From an uncultured Megasphaera sp. (GTDB taxonomy: Bacteria > Bacillota > Negativicutes > Veillonellales > Megasphaeraceae): DNA of 51,778 bases. The notes under the pieces are model-generated. The model was not told the origin of the DNA, did not search any database, and saw nothing but the letters and a program-made list of their open reading frames with translations. Positions within the stretch are counted from its first letter, which is position 1. The number at the start of each line of letters is the position of its first letter. Below are positions 41,693 to 50,514 of the stretch, piece by piece. The DNA lies in NCBI GenBank assembly GCA_934193515.1, contig CAKPVJ010000014.1, positions 1 through 51,778 of the forward strand, read 5' to 3'. The translations under genes and the position numbers were made by a program.

Positions 41693-44485
41693 TTATTTGA
41701 GTACAGCAGCACAGCGAGCGCACAGTGTCGGATGTTCCGGATCGGAACCAACGGTTTCACTGTGAATCCAGCAGCGTTCGCATTTTTCATGCGCAGACGG
41801 TACGACGACAACTTTCATGTCCTGATGGTCTTCGCCGGCAACTGCTTCAGCCGGTGCAGCGCCTTTTACAATGGAAACTTCACTGACAATAAGCAAGGTT
41901 GCTAATTTATCCTGCCACTGGCTGAGGAAATCATAGTCTTCGCCATCAGCATAAATAGTAACAGCTGCATCCAGCGCATGGCCGATTTTTTTATCTTTAC
42001 GAGCGCCTTCCAGTACACGCGTCAAATCGCGGCGATAGGAAAGGAACGTATTCCAGCGTGCTTCCAAATCTGCGTTGAGATATTCTGCATGCGCTTTTGG
42101 CCAATCCGTCAAGAGTACGCTTTCTTCTTTGCCTTCTACAGCCGGCATATTCTGCCAAACTTCTTCTGCCGTAAAGGAAAGAACCGGTGAAATGATTTTT
42201 ACCAGCGTATCCAGAATCCGGTACATAGCCGTCTGAGCACTGCGGCGTTCTACAGAATCCTGTTTTTCCGTGTACAGACGGTCTTTGATGACGTCGAGAT
42301 ACATAGCGCTCAAATCAACGGTGCAGAAGTTGTGGATAGCGTGATACATGACATGGAACTGGTAGTTTTCATAAGCATCCGTAACAGCTTCATAGACCTG
42401 TTCCAGACGAAGCAGCGCCCACTGATCGAGTTCTGTCATATTTTCATATGCTACGGCATCTTTGGCCGGATCGAAATCAGCCAGGTTGCCGAGGAGATAC
42501 CGGAATGTGTTGCGGATTTTGCGGTATACATCAGAAAGCTGTTTCAAAATCTTCGGTGACAAGCGGATATCACCCTGGTAATCTGCAGAAGATACCCAGA
42601 GACGCATAACGTCAGCACCATATTTTTCGATAACTTCCTGCGGTGCGACAGTGTTGCCGACAGATTTACTCATCTTGCGGCCTTCGCCATCGACAGTAAA
42701 GCCATGAGTCAATACGGATTTATACGGTGCATAGCCGTTGATAGCTACGGATGTCAGCAAGGAAGAGTTAAACCAGCCGCGATGCTGGTCAGAGCCTTCC
42801 AGATACATTTCGCACGGATAATCCAATTCCGGATCGTGTTTCAGGACGCCTTGATGCGTGCAGCCGCTGTCAAACCATACGTCCATGATGTCGCTTTCTT
42901 TTTTAAAATGCGTGCCGCCGCATTCCGGGCATTTGAATCCTTCCGGCAGCAGTTCTTTTTCATCATGAGCCCACCATGCGTCGGAGCCTTCTTTGGCAAA
43001 AAGTTCCTGCAAATGAGCGATAGTTTCATCATTGATAATATGTTTGCCGCAGTCCTGGCAGTAGAAAATAGGAATCGGCACGCCCCATACACGCTGACGG
43101 GAAATGCACCAGTCGCCGCGGTCACGAATCATATTGTAAATGCGGTCATGGCCCCAGGACGGAATCCATTTTACATGGTCAATGGCATCCAAGGCTTTCT
43201 GGCGGTATCCATCGACTGAAGAGAACCACTGTTCCGTAGCCCGATAGATAATCGGGTTTTTGCAGCGCCAGCAATGCGGATACTGATGGCGGAATGTGCT
43301 CTTGGCAAACAACGCGCCAATCGAAGCGAGCTGTTTGATAACCGGTACATTGGCATCAAAGACAAACTGGCCTTCATATCCGGGGACTTTATCCGTATAT
43401 TTACCGGACGGATCTACCGTGCCAATCGGTTTGACACCCCAGGATGCATATTTCATGCAGACTTCAAAGTCATCCTGGCCATGGTCAGGCGCCGTATGGA
43501 CAAGACCGGTGCCGGCTTCCAGCGTAACGTGGTCGCCCAAAAGAACCGGTACCTTGCGGTCATAGAACGGATGCTGGAAAACGAGGCCTTCCAGCTGTTT
43601 GCCCATCATGACTTCAGGCAGTACTTCGTAGTTTTCTACTTTACCGGCTTTCATAGTCGGTTCTACCAAATCTTTTGCCATGAGCAAATATTCATCGCTC
43701 ACTTTGACCCAGACATATTCAAAGTTTTCGTTGGCGCTGATTGCCAGGTTACAAGGAATAGTCCAAGGTGTTGTCGTCCAGATGAGGGCAAATACCTTTT
43801 CCGGATCGGCGCCTTTCGGCATATGGCAGTTTAAGTCAACAGCCTTAAATTTAACGTAAATAGAGAAGGATTTGTCATCCTTGTATTCGATTTCAGCTTC
43901 AGCCAGAGCTGTTTCGCAGTACGGGCACCAGTAAACGGTCTTCAAGCCTTTATAAATATAGCCTTTTTTAGCCATTTCGCCAAATACGCCAATCTGAGCT
44001 ACTTCAATATGTTTCTGCAGTGTCAGATACGGATGATCCCAGTCACCGAGCACGCCAAAACGGACGAAATCTTTTTTCTGTTCTTCCACGCGGGCCAATG
44101 CATATTCACGGCATTTTGCACGCAAGTCAAGCGGTGCCATTTCGTGACGATTCAGTCCCGTATCTTTGATGACAGCATGTTCGATTGGCAGGCCGTGCGT
44201 ATCCCAGCCGGGAATATATTTGGTGTAATAGCCCTGCTGCGTTTTATATTTCAAAATAATATCTTTTAATACTTTATTTAAAGCATGGCCGATATGGAGC
44301 TTGCCATTGGCATACGGAGGGCCGTCATGCAGAATAAACTTAGGAGACCCGTCCCGTTTTTGTAATCTTTTTTCATAAATTTTGTGTTCTTGCCAGAATT
44401 TCAAGAAATCTGGTTCCCGTTTCGGCAAATTGCCGCGCATTGGGAAATCGGTTTTAGGCAGATGCAACGTCTTACCGTAATCCAT
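41693..44485 (-). CDS. ileS: isoleucyl-tRNA synthetase
   Basis: 930-residue class Ia synthetase with editing domain. HIGH region PPYANGKLHIGHALNK (about 57-72), the TTPWTIPCNLAI editing-domain segment, WFDSGCTHQGVL, KMSKS loop GRKMSKSVGN, and a C-terminal zinc finger (CERCWIH...LCARC). Under control of a tRNA-Ile T-box leader. RBS GGAGG. Confidence 0.96.
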   Translation of the reverse strand: MDYGKTLHLPKTDFPMRGNLPKREPDFLKFWQEHKIYEKRLQKRDGSPKFILHDGPPYANGKLHIGHALNKVLKDIILKYKTQQGYYTKYIPGWDTHGLPIEHAVIKDTGLNRHEMAPLDLRAKCREYALARVEEQKKDFVRFGVLGDWDHPYLTLQKHIEVAQIGVFGEMAKKGYIYKGLKTVYWCPYCETALAEAEIEYKDDKSFSIYVKFKAVDLNCHMPKGADPEKVFALIWTTTPWTIPCNLAISANENFEYVWVKVSDEYLLMAKDLVEPTMKAGKVENYEVLPEVMMGKQLEGLVFQHPFYDRKVPVLLGDHVTLEAGTGLVHTAPDHGQDDFEVCMKYASWGVKPIGTVDPSGKYTDKVPGYEGQFVFDANVPVIKQLASIGALFAKSTFRHQYPHCWRCKNPIIYRATEQWFSSVDGYRQKALDAIDHVKWIPSWGHDRIYNMIRDRGDWCISRQRVWGVPIPIFYCQDCGKHIINDETIAHLQELFAKEGSDAWWAHDEKELLPEGFKCPECGGTHFKKESDIMDVWFDSGCTHQGVLKHDPELDYPCEMYLEGSDQHRGWFNSSLLTSVAINGYAPYKSVLTHGFTVDGEGRKMSKSVGNTVAPQEVIEKYGADVMRLWVSSADYQGDIRLSPKILKQLSDVYRKIRNTFRYLLGNLADFDPAKDAVAYENMTELDQWALLRLEQVYEAVTDAYENYQFHVMYHAIHNFCTVDLSAMYLDVIKDRLYTEKQDSVERRSAQTAMYRILDTLVKIISPVLSFTAEEVWQNMPAVEGKEESVLLTDWPKAHAEYLNADLEARWNTFLSYRRDLTRVLEGARKDKKIGHALDAAVTIYADGEDYDFLSQWQDKLATLLIVSEVSIVKGAAPAEAVAGEDHQDMKVVVVPSAHEKCERCWIHSETVGSDPEHPTLCARCAAVLK

Positions 44486-44517
44486 TGTGTTTCCTCCTCC
44501 AACATGTAAAAAAATAA

Positions 44518-44762
44518 CGTCTTCATCCCAAAGGGACGAAGACGTGTAATCACCGCGGTACCACCCTATTGACTGCTGCTGCAGCCACTCTGACGCAAAT
44601 AACGATGCGACCCGGCAGCTGGTTCACAACTGCTGCTCCCAAGTGATTCACTCATATACCGTCTTTGGCAGGCTCACACTCTCCCTGCTTCGCTGAAAAG
44701 ACTTGCGATACAAGACGTCTTGTTCATTGCATTTACTATAATATACAATTCTTTGTACATAG
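44518..44762 (-). ncRNA. T-box leader (tRNA-Ile) of ileS
   Basis: Canonical T-box AGGGTGGTACCGCGGT on the minus strand (44552-44567), whose UGGU bulge fits a tRNA with discriminator A such as tRNA-Ile. Stem I offers AUC as specifier (GTGAATCACTTGGG). The terminator is the stem CGTCTTCGTCCC / GGGATGAAGACG (44518-44544) before a T run. Confidence 0.93.
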
Positions 44763-44766
44763 ACGT

Positions 44767-44795
44767 ATTTTAATGGCTTATGTCTAATTTGTCAA
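44767..44795 (-). promoter_or_regulatory. ileS T-box promoter
   Basis: Minus-strand TTGACA (44790-44795), 17-bp spacer, TAAAAT (44767-44772). Confidence 0.65.
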
Positions 44796-44820
44796 GATAT
44801 TTTTTCAAGAAATCGGGTTC

Positions 44821-45933
44821 TCATTTCGCTTTATAAAACGCACTGAGCGCAGCAGCAATCGGTACAGTAAAAATAACACCAAAGCTGGCCGAAAACCCTT
44901 TCATAATTTCAATGCCGACAGCATTGGAATTCACTAACTGCAAATACGGCAAATCATAAGCATAATCGAGTACCCATACACCGAGAGAGCCGCCGAAAAA
45001 CGCCAAAATAAGCGTAGCAGCCATCGTTCCCATTACATCGCGTCCTACGTTCATGCCAGCATGAAACAAGGCGTTGCGCGAAATATCCGGCGTATGTTTT
45101 ACGATTTCGGCACACGCTGAGGTAACGTCCATAGCAATATCCATGACAGCTCCCAGACTGGCAAATAAAATACCGGCAAACAAAATCTGCCCTACATCAA
45201 TCATTGTATTTTGAGCGACAAACATCAAATTTTCAATATTGGATACATTATACCCGGACAGATTGACGGCATGACCGAAAATAACCGCAGCGGCCCCTGC
45301 CGTAAGAATGCCGCCGATAGTCGCCAAAAAAGCAATTCCGCTTTTTCGCGTCCAGCCGTTGAGTAAATACATCGTCACGCCCAGCACAATTGCCGAGGTA
45401 ATGACAGCTGCCAGCACAGGCCACATACCGCGTAAAATCATTGGGAAAAACAAAAAGACAAAACAAATAAACGTAAAAATCAAAGCAGCGGCGGATTTGA
45501 CACCTTTTTTACCGCCGATAAGGCACAAGAGAATAAGAAAAACAGCCACATACAAATACAGGGGCAGGGAGCGGTCCACATTATATACCGTATGCAAATC
45601 CAGCTGCCCAATCGTACTGGAAATTACAATCACCTGCATGCCCGGCTGGCAAACTGTACCAAAGAGAAGACCGTTCGGGCAATTTGCCTGAACGGTTTCT
45701 CCGGCCGCTGCCCCGCTTTCTATGCGAAGCATGACGATTTGGTCGCCTGCACGGCTGCCATCTTCTTGTACATTGTCCTGCATGATTTCTACGACTTGCG
45801 CTTTTTCAAACGTCCTGCCTCCCGTGTTGACCATCTGCGGCTTGTCCACCTGATTATACAGCCGCAGCCCGATACCGCCAACAACCAGAAAAACGGCGAC
45901 GATAAGAAACCGCATCCATTTCGTATGCATCAT
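44821..45933 (-). CDS. YibE/F-family membrane protein
   Basis: 370 residues. One N-terminal membrane segment, an extracytoplasmic domain (about 30-120, with QIVMLRIESGAAAGETVQA), then seven membrane segments. The family motif GAVMDIAMDVTSACAEI and GRDVMGTMAATLILAF are present. Function is unknown in the literature I know; transport is suspected. It begins 15 bp after the phosphatase gene and is likely cotranscribed. Confidence 0.87.
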   Translation of the reverse strand: MMHTKWMRFLIVAVFLVVGGIGLRLYNQVDKPQMVNTGGRTFEKAQVVEIMQDNVQEDGSRAGDQIVMLRIESGAAAGETVQANCPNGLLFGTVCQPGMQVIVISSTIGQLDLHTVYNVDRSLPLYLYVAVFLILLCLIGGKKGVKSAAALIFTFICFVFLFFPMILRGMWPVLAAVITSAIVLGVTMYLLNGWTRKSGIAFLATIGGILTAGAAAVIFGHAVNLSGYNVSNIENLMFVAQNTMIDVGQILFAGILFASLGAVMDIAMDVTSACAEIVKHTPDISRNALFHAGMNVGRDVMGTMAATLILAFFGGSLGVWVLDYAYDLPYLQLVNSNAVGIEIMKGFSASFGVIFTVPIAAALSAFYKAK

Positions 45934-45948
45934 ATATCTATCCTGTCC

Positions 45949-47520
45949 TTAGTCCTTGACAATGCTGTATGTGCTGTCAATCGGCGTGCCCGTTTCCACA
46001 TCATAGGTTTCGATAGAGAAGGTGTCTTTGGTAATGTGTATCACGGAATAGGTCGGACGCCATGTCTGACTGCGCGCTGCAATATAATCCTGCTGCTGGG
46101 GAATCAAATTATAAAACTTAGAGCCTGTTGCCGAGTTGGAAGACATATAGAATACACCCTTCGGGTTATGAAGTACGCCTTGCTTCATGTCTGCAATCGT
46201 ATAGCACAAGTTTTGGGATTCATAGTTGTTTTTGAAGTCAGCATTTTTCAAAGCCGTATTCAATAAACCATGCGTCTGCCCTGTCTGTCCTTTTACTTTC
46301 ATGTCATCAAAGGTTGCATGCTGTTTGCCGTCACTGCTCAACTGGTACGTGCGTGCATACGAGTGATCATGCCCCTGCAGCACGACATCGATTTTATTGG
46401 CATCATAAATCGGCGTGAGCTGTGTACGGAGCAAAATGCCGTCCGAATCGGAGTGATCCAAGCCGCTGCCGTAAATGTCCTGATGCATAACTACAATCCG
46501 CCATTTAGTGTCCGGATGAGCGTTGACAGCTTTTTCAATCAATGCCTGATGGTCGGCTGCATTATAGTTGTTGGCATTGATAACAATAAAGAGGGCATTG
46601 CCGTACGTATAGAAATATCCGTGGCCTGCTTTTGTCGGATTCGTTTCTTCCGTAAACGGATTCGGCACATTGAAATGATTTTGATAGCCGCTCGTCAGAC
46701 AGTCATGGTTGCCGATGCTCGTTGCTTCCGGCAAATTCCGCAAAGCGGCTGCAGATAAATAGCCCGCGTATTGATATTCCTGAAGCTGGATTTTTTCCGG
46801 ACTTTGGTTTTCTGCCGGTTCATTAATCTGGTCACCCGGAGATACAAGGAAATTGATTTCCGGATGCTGTGAAAGAGCCGTGTTCAACGTTTTATTCCAA
46901 TTGTAAGAATCATTGCGCGCTGCCAAATCTCCGGTCTGCTTCGAAGCACTGTCCGACGGCACCTGCCCTGCCGAAGCCCCAATCTGCGGGTCACCTACAT
47001 ACATAAACGTAAAATCATCCGGATTACCAGTCTTTATTTGCTGCGCATCCTGCCAAGTGCCATTAACTTTGGCTTGATACCAATATGTCGTTTCTGGCTT
47101 TAAGCCCTTCACAGTCACTTTATTGGAATAATAGGTTACACCGCTGATGACCGTCCCTTCCTGATTGGTACCTGTAAACGTCTTGGCGTGCTTCATTTCT
47201 TTATTATCAGCAATGCGAACTTCAGCCGCTTTCACTTTCGTCTTAGAATACCAGCCAAAATTCAGCTGAGAAGCATCTGCGCCAGGTGCAATCGATACCT
47301 GTTCATACTGTGTCTTCATCTGATTCCAATTATCTTTCCACTGCTGCCAATCCGTATCATTTGATACAGCCGTTTTCGTCATCACCGTCGGTGTAAGAGA
47401 CGCATCATTCCAATGTTCAGTAGCTGCAAATACACCGACAGAAGCCATACATAGTACAGCCGCAGCACTAATAGCGGCCAATTTCTTGTGGTTATACTTA
47501 CGAAAAGGATACATATCCAT
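45949..47520 (-). CDS. secreted purple acid phosphatase-like metallophosphoesterase
   Basis: 523 residues. A signal peptide ends near VGVFAATE (about residue 33). Next comes a fibronectin-like PAP N-domain (about 65-165), then the metallophosphoesterase domain with YVGDPQIG, SPGDQ, GNHD, VVMHQD and GHDHSYARTYQ, which gives all metal ligands. Likely frees phosphate from organic phosphates in the periplasm or outside. RBS AGGAGA. In one unit with the YibE/F gene. Confidence 0.9.
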   Translation of the reverse strand: MDMYPFRKYNHKKLAAISAAAVLCMASVGVFAATEHWNDASLTPTVMTKTAVSNDTDWQQWKDNWNQMKTQYEQVSIAPGADASQLNFGWYSKTKVKAAEVRIADNKEMKHAKTFTGTNQEGTVISGVTYYSNKVTVKGLKPETTYWYQAKVNGTWQDAQQIKTGNPDDFTFMYVGDPQIGASAGQVPSDSASKQTGDLAARNDSYNWNKTLNTALSQHPEINFLVSPGDQINEPAENQSPEKIQLQEYQYAGYLSAAALRNLPEATSIGNHDCLTSGYQNHFNVPNPFTEETNPTKAGHGYFYTYGNALFIVINANNYNAADHQALIEKAVNAHPDTKWRIVVMHQDIYGSGLDHSDSDGILLRTQLTPIYDANKIDVVLQGHDHSYARTYQLSSDGKQHATFDDMKVKGQTGQTHGLLNTALKNADFKNNYESQNLCYTIADMKQGVLHNPKGVFYMSSNSATGSKFYNLIPQQQDYIAARSQTWRPTYSVIHITKDTFSIETYDVETGTPIDSTYSIVKD

Positions 47521-47537
47521 AACATCTCCTATAAAAA

Positions 47538-47600
47538 AAGTATTAATTACAAAGGTTACTCTACGCTTCCCGTGTAATTAATACTTGTAAAAGATGTCAA
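47538..47600 (-). terminator. hairpin between nuclease and phosphatase genes, overlapping a promoter
   Basis: Arms AAGTATTAATTAC / GTAATTAATACTT (47538-47586) with a T7 run on the minus strand, fit to end the nuclease transcript. A TTGACA (47595-47600) with TTACAC 17 bp on lies over it and may start the phosphatase transcript inside the hairpin. Confidence 0.6.
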
Positions 47601-47630
47601 ATTTAGGTAAATATTGATATTACATAAAAC

Positions 47631-48158
47631 TTATATATCCAAACCTAACTCTTGAATGGGTATTTCATTATAATAATACGAACAGTCTTTCAACCTGATA
47701 TACGCTAAAACATCTTTATATTTAGGTTGTTTATACCATTCTGAAAAAATATATATAAATTTTACGTGTAATCCTATAGGGGTTGCCAATTTTTGATACT
47801 CCATTTTCTTAAACTCACAATTAGCTAATTTTTCATCTACAGACCCTCCTTGCGTCTGCATCTTTTTTTCAATAATATATAAGGTTTTATTTCTTTGATT
47901 TATAAATGCTTCATCTGGCAGCCATTTAATTGAGTTATAATCTTGATAGTTTACTCCCTGATGATTCAAAAATACATAAAACTTATGTTTAGGAACTAAA
48001 AAGCCATATGTTTTTCCTTCTTTTTTTACTTCTCCATCATCTTCTACAATATATCCAATATTTTCTAAAGTACTTTTTAAATCTGTATCTCGTTCAAATT
48101 TCAATCCTGTAACATTCGTATTCGCACCGCCACCGTGCATATTATGCTTATTTTTCAT
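47631..48158 (-). CDS. PD-(D/E)XK-type restriction endonuclease-like protein
   Basis: 175 residues. WLPDEAF and, 12 residues later, LYIIEKKMQTQGGSVDEKL give a classic PD...ExK active site; the start GGGANTNVTGLKFE is also typical of small type II endonucleases. Its specificity cannot be read. It begins 1 bp after the HTH gene (stop TGA, then C, then ATG), the order of controller-endonuclease pairs. Its methylase partner is probably the broken gene at 51517. A+T-rich. Confidence 0.72.
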   Translation of the reverse strand: MKNKHNMHGGGANTNVTGLKFERDTDLKSTLENIGYIVEDDGEVKKEGKTYGFLVPKHKFYVFLNHQGVNYQDYNSIKWLPDEAFINQRNKTLYIIEKKMQTQGGSVDEKLANCEFKKMEYQKLATPIGLHVKFIYIFSEWYKQPKYKDVLAYIRLKDCSYYYNEIPIQELGLDI

Positions 48159-48159
48159 G

Positions 48160-48384
48160 TCATGTCTCCTTAAAAAAATCCACTATGTTTAAATGTAACT
48201 CATTGGCTATGTGATTAAGCAATGATATAGATAAACTTTTATCACAATGCATTGCTTCAATCTTAGTCAAATAGCTCAGACTGATTTTCATTCGTTCACA
48301 AAATTCTTGTTGTGTCATATTATTGGCTTTTCTATATTTTTTAATATTTTGCCCTATTAGTTTATATAATGTTTTATCATCCAT
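48160..48384 (-). CDS. XRE-family HTH, controller (C) protein-like
   Basis: 74 residues, nearly all one HTH_XRE domain: LIGQNIKKYRKANNMTQQEFCERMKISLSYLTKIE. The size and the place right before an endonuclease gene match restriction-modification controller proteins. A 35-bp palindrome (48433-48467) lies upstream. Start at MDDKTLYK, 7 bp after GGG; a longer frame begins at 48405. Confidence 0.8.
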   Translation of the reverse strand: MDDKTLYKLIGQNIKKYRKANNMTQQEFCERMKISLSYLTKIEAMHCDKSLSISLLNHIANELHLNIVDFFKET

Positions 48385-48432
48385 TAACTTGCCCTTCTTT
48401 TGCATATATGTTTATTATTACATAATTTTCAC

Positions 48433-48467
48433 GCGCATAAGTTTCACTTATAGTGAAACTTATGCGC
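48433..48467. promoter_or_regulatory. controller-protein operator-like palindrome
   Basis: Perfect 15-bp arms GCGCATAAGTTTCAC and complement, 5-bp centre TTATA. The core CACTTATAGTG looks like a C-box (ACT-TATA-AGT). It is about 50 bp upstream of the controller start, where an autoregulated promoter is expected. Confidence 0.65.
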
Positions 48468-48470
48468 AAA

Positions 48471-48503
48471 AAAAGTGGCAAGAAATTGCTTCTTGCCACT
48501 TTT
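48471..48503 (-). terminator. terminator of the DpnII-type operon
   Basis: Perfect 14-bp stem AAAAGTGGCAAGAA / TTCTTGCCACTTTT, 5-nt loop, T run on the minus strand, 13 bp past the endonuclease stop. Confidence 0.88.
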
Positions 48504-48515
48504 CTACCAAGCGAA

Positions 48516-49361
48516 TTACTGAAATAGTTTGTTCAATACTCCCTGTTCCATATCATGAATATTATATAAATGTGTCATTGTATTAAATGTTTCTTCTAAA
48601 TTGCGTTTAGCCTTTTTCCACCCACCACCATCTGTAATCCAAATAAATTCAACATTAGGTATATTTCGCGCTTCTTCTGCTATCATTTTATAACTCCGTG
48701 ATGTTTCATTCAATTTTGAACCACCACTTGCATAAAAATTAGTTTCGATGACATAGACCATAGCATCCGTTTTTACTACAAAATCCCATCTTTTTGTCGA
48801 TGTCCCTTCTGCTGATATTGCTGATAAATCCAACCCCCATTTTTCTTCAATTTCAGTCAAATACATTTCCCTATAATACTCTGCACCCGTCTTTTTTATA
48901 TATCGTTCTACCAGATGTTCCATCTGATGTCCCCCACGATTTTTTCTCCCATTGCTATCTAATCCAGTTTCTATTCCTAATGCATAATCTACTAAATTGT
49001 TAACAACATGATGTGAAATTAAATCAAATAATCCCGTTTTTTTCATAAATACGCAATACTGGTTTAATGAGTAATTTGGATTACAAAATTCATACAAATA
49101 ACTCCCCTCTTCGTCCTGCGCATAAATTTCATGTTGACGTACAGCCAATAAAATCGGAATACATTTCAATGTACCGGGATATTCTTTAATCAAGGATATA
49201 AATTCTTCCTGTATATTCGGAGACCCTATTAACGAATTTAGTAAACACAATTCACGCTTCATTTTATTTACGTTTTCATAAATTTTTGGAAAATCAGCAT
49301 AGTAATCATATCCATTAATGCTCATTTTCATAGAGTTCAACCAATCTTCAAATACTCGCAT
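48516..49361 (-). CDS. dpnB: type II restriction endonuclease, DpnII/MboI family (GATC)
   Basis: 281 residues with the DpnII-family layout. MEHLVERYIKKTGA is followed by WDFVVKTDAMVYVIETNFYASGGSKLNETSRSYK, the D...ExN-type nuclease centre, and NVEFIWITDGGGW. It cuts unmethylated GATC in known relatives. It is the last gene of a four-gene operon with two GATC-type adenine methylases, which agrees with the specificity. Confidence 0.92.
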   Translation of the reverse strand: MRVFEDWLNSMKMSINGYDYYADFPKIYENVNKMKRELCLLNSLIGSPNIQEEFISLIKEYPGTLKCIPILLAVRQHEIYAQDEEGSYLYEFCNPNYSLNQYCVFMKKTGLFDLISHHVVNNLVDYALGIETGLDSNGRKNRGGHQMEHLVERYIKKTGAEYYREMYLTEIEEKWGLDLSAISAEGTSTKRWDFVVKTDAMVYVIETNFYASGGSKLNETSRSYKMIAEEARNIPNVEFIWITDGGGWKKAKRNLEETFNTMTHLYNIHDMEQGVLNKLFQ

Positions 49362-49376
49362 TCAAAATTCTCCCTG

Positions 49377-49730
49377 TTACGTAGAATATGTATAATAAAC
49401 AGCATATCCATCTATTATAGCTTTTCTTGCCAATGCAATAAAAAGCATCGTATCTTCATATTTTTTCTTATCGTTAAATTTAAACATCTGGACATCTTGT
49501 TCTAACTGGCTTAATTCATCTCCATATATACGCACATAGTCTCCCTTATCAGTCCAATCTTCAATTACATGTAGATCTTTGTGATTTCTTCTTTTATACA
49601 TGGTTTCTGCCCAATCTGCTATAAAATAATCATTCTGCCATACAAAGAAATCTCCAGCCTGACTGTCATCATTTAATACATCTGAAACGGCATATTCCAA
49701 CGGTATACCTACGGCGATTTGGTCCAACAT
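49377..49730 (-). CDS. unknown 117-aa protein inside the DpnII-type operon
   Basis: 117 residues, acidic, rich in Asp and Tyr, with no membrane segment, no HTH and no nuclease motif that I can see. It lies between dpnA-like and dpnB-like genes with gaps of 12 and 15 bp, so it is coexpressed. The classic pneumococcal operon is dpnM-dpnA-dpnB without this gene. It could adjust the endonuclease, protect against it, or work in another defence step; all are guesses. Confidence 0.7.
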   Translation of the reverse strand: MLDQIAVGIPLEYAVSDVLNDDSQAGDFFVWQNDYFIADWAETMYKRRNHKDLHVIEDWTDKGDYVRIYGDELSQLEQDVQMFKFNDKKKYEDTMLFIALARKAIIDGYAVYYTYST

Positions 49731-49742
49731 ATGACTTCTCTC

Positions 49743-50513
49743 CTATTCTTTGTTGTAATTTATTAAACGACGCTTTGACAATTCAAGATATTTTAATTCT
49801 AATTCAATTCCTACATAATTTCGTTTTAATATTTTAGCTGCTACACCTGTAGTAGAGCTGCCTGCAAAGGGATCTAAAATAAAATCCCCTTCTTTTGTAC
49901 ATGCCTGAATAATTCTTTCTAGCAAATATAATGGTTTTTGTGTTGGATGTTTTCCCTCCTTTTTTTCACTAGGTTTTACCAAGGAACCTGTCCATACATC
50001 TTTCATTTGTTTATTGTTATTTTGTTTTTTCATTTCTTGATAATTAAATGTATATATCTTTTTCCCGTTAGCATTGGGTAAACATGCCCATAAAACAGTT
50101 TCCGTGCTATGCGTAAAGCATTTACAGGCTAAATTAGGTGGCGGATTCGTTTTCTGCCAGGTAATATTATTGAGTATGTGAAATCCTTCCATTTCCAATG
50201 CTACTCCAATACTATAAATATTATGAAAGGTGCCGGTAATCCAGATTGTTCCTGTCGGTTTTAGCAATTTTTTGCATAAGTGAATCCATTTCTTATTAAA
50301 TGCTAATTTGTCCTTACTATCTTTTTTCTTATCCCATTCTCCCTTATCAACGGATACCATTTTTCCTGCATGACATGTAATGCCTCCTGCTGATAAAAAA
50401 TATGGCGGATCTGCAAATATCATATCAAAATGTTGGGCAGGTAATTTTTTCAATATGTTAAAGGTATCTCCCTGTATAAGCTTACTTTGTGCATCTTCAT
50501 AGTAATATTTCAT
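49743..50513 (-). CDS. dpnA: DNA adenine methyltransferase, DpnA type
   Basis: 256 residues, beta-class order: DPPYFLS (motif IV, about 36) before DPFAGSSTTGVAA (motif I, about 219). Like DpnA it should methylate GATC, also on single strands, which protects incoming transforming DNA (known for the pneumococcal enzyme). It follows dpnM-like by 1 bp. Confidence 0.9.
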   Translation of the reverse strand: MKYYYEDAQSKLIQGDTFNILKKLPAQHFDMIFADPPYFLSAGGITCHAGKMVSVDKGEWDKKKDSKDKLAFNKKWIHLCKKLLKPTGTIWITGTFHNIYSIGVALEMEGFHILNNITWQKTNPPPNLACKCFTHSTETVLWACLPNANGKKIYTFNYQEMKKQNNNKQMKDVWTGSLVKPSEKKEGKHPTQKPLYLLERIIQACTKEGDFILDPFAGSSTTGVAAKILKRNYVGIELELKYLELSKRRLINYNKE

Positions 50514-50514
50514 T

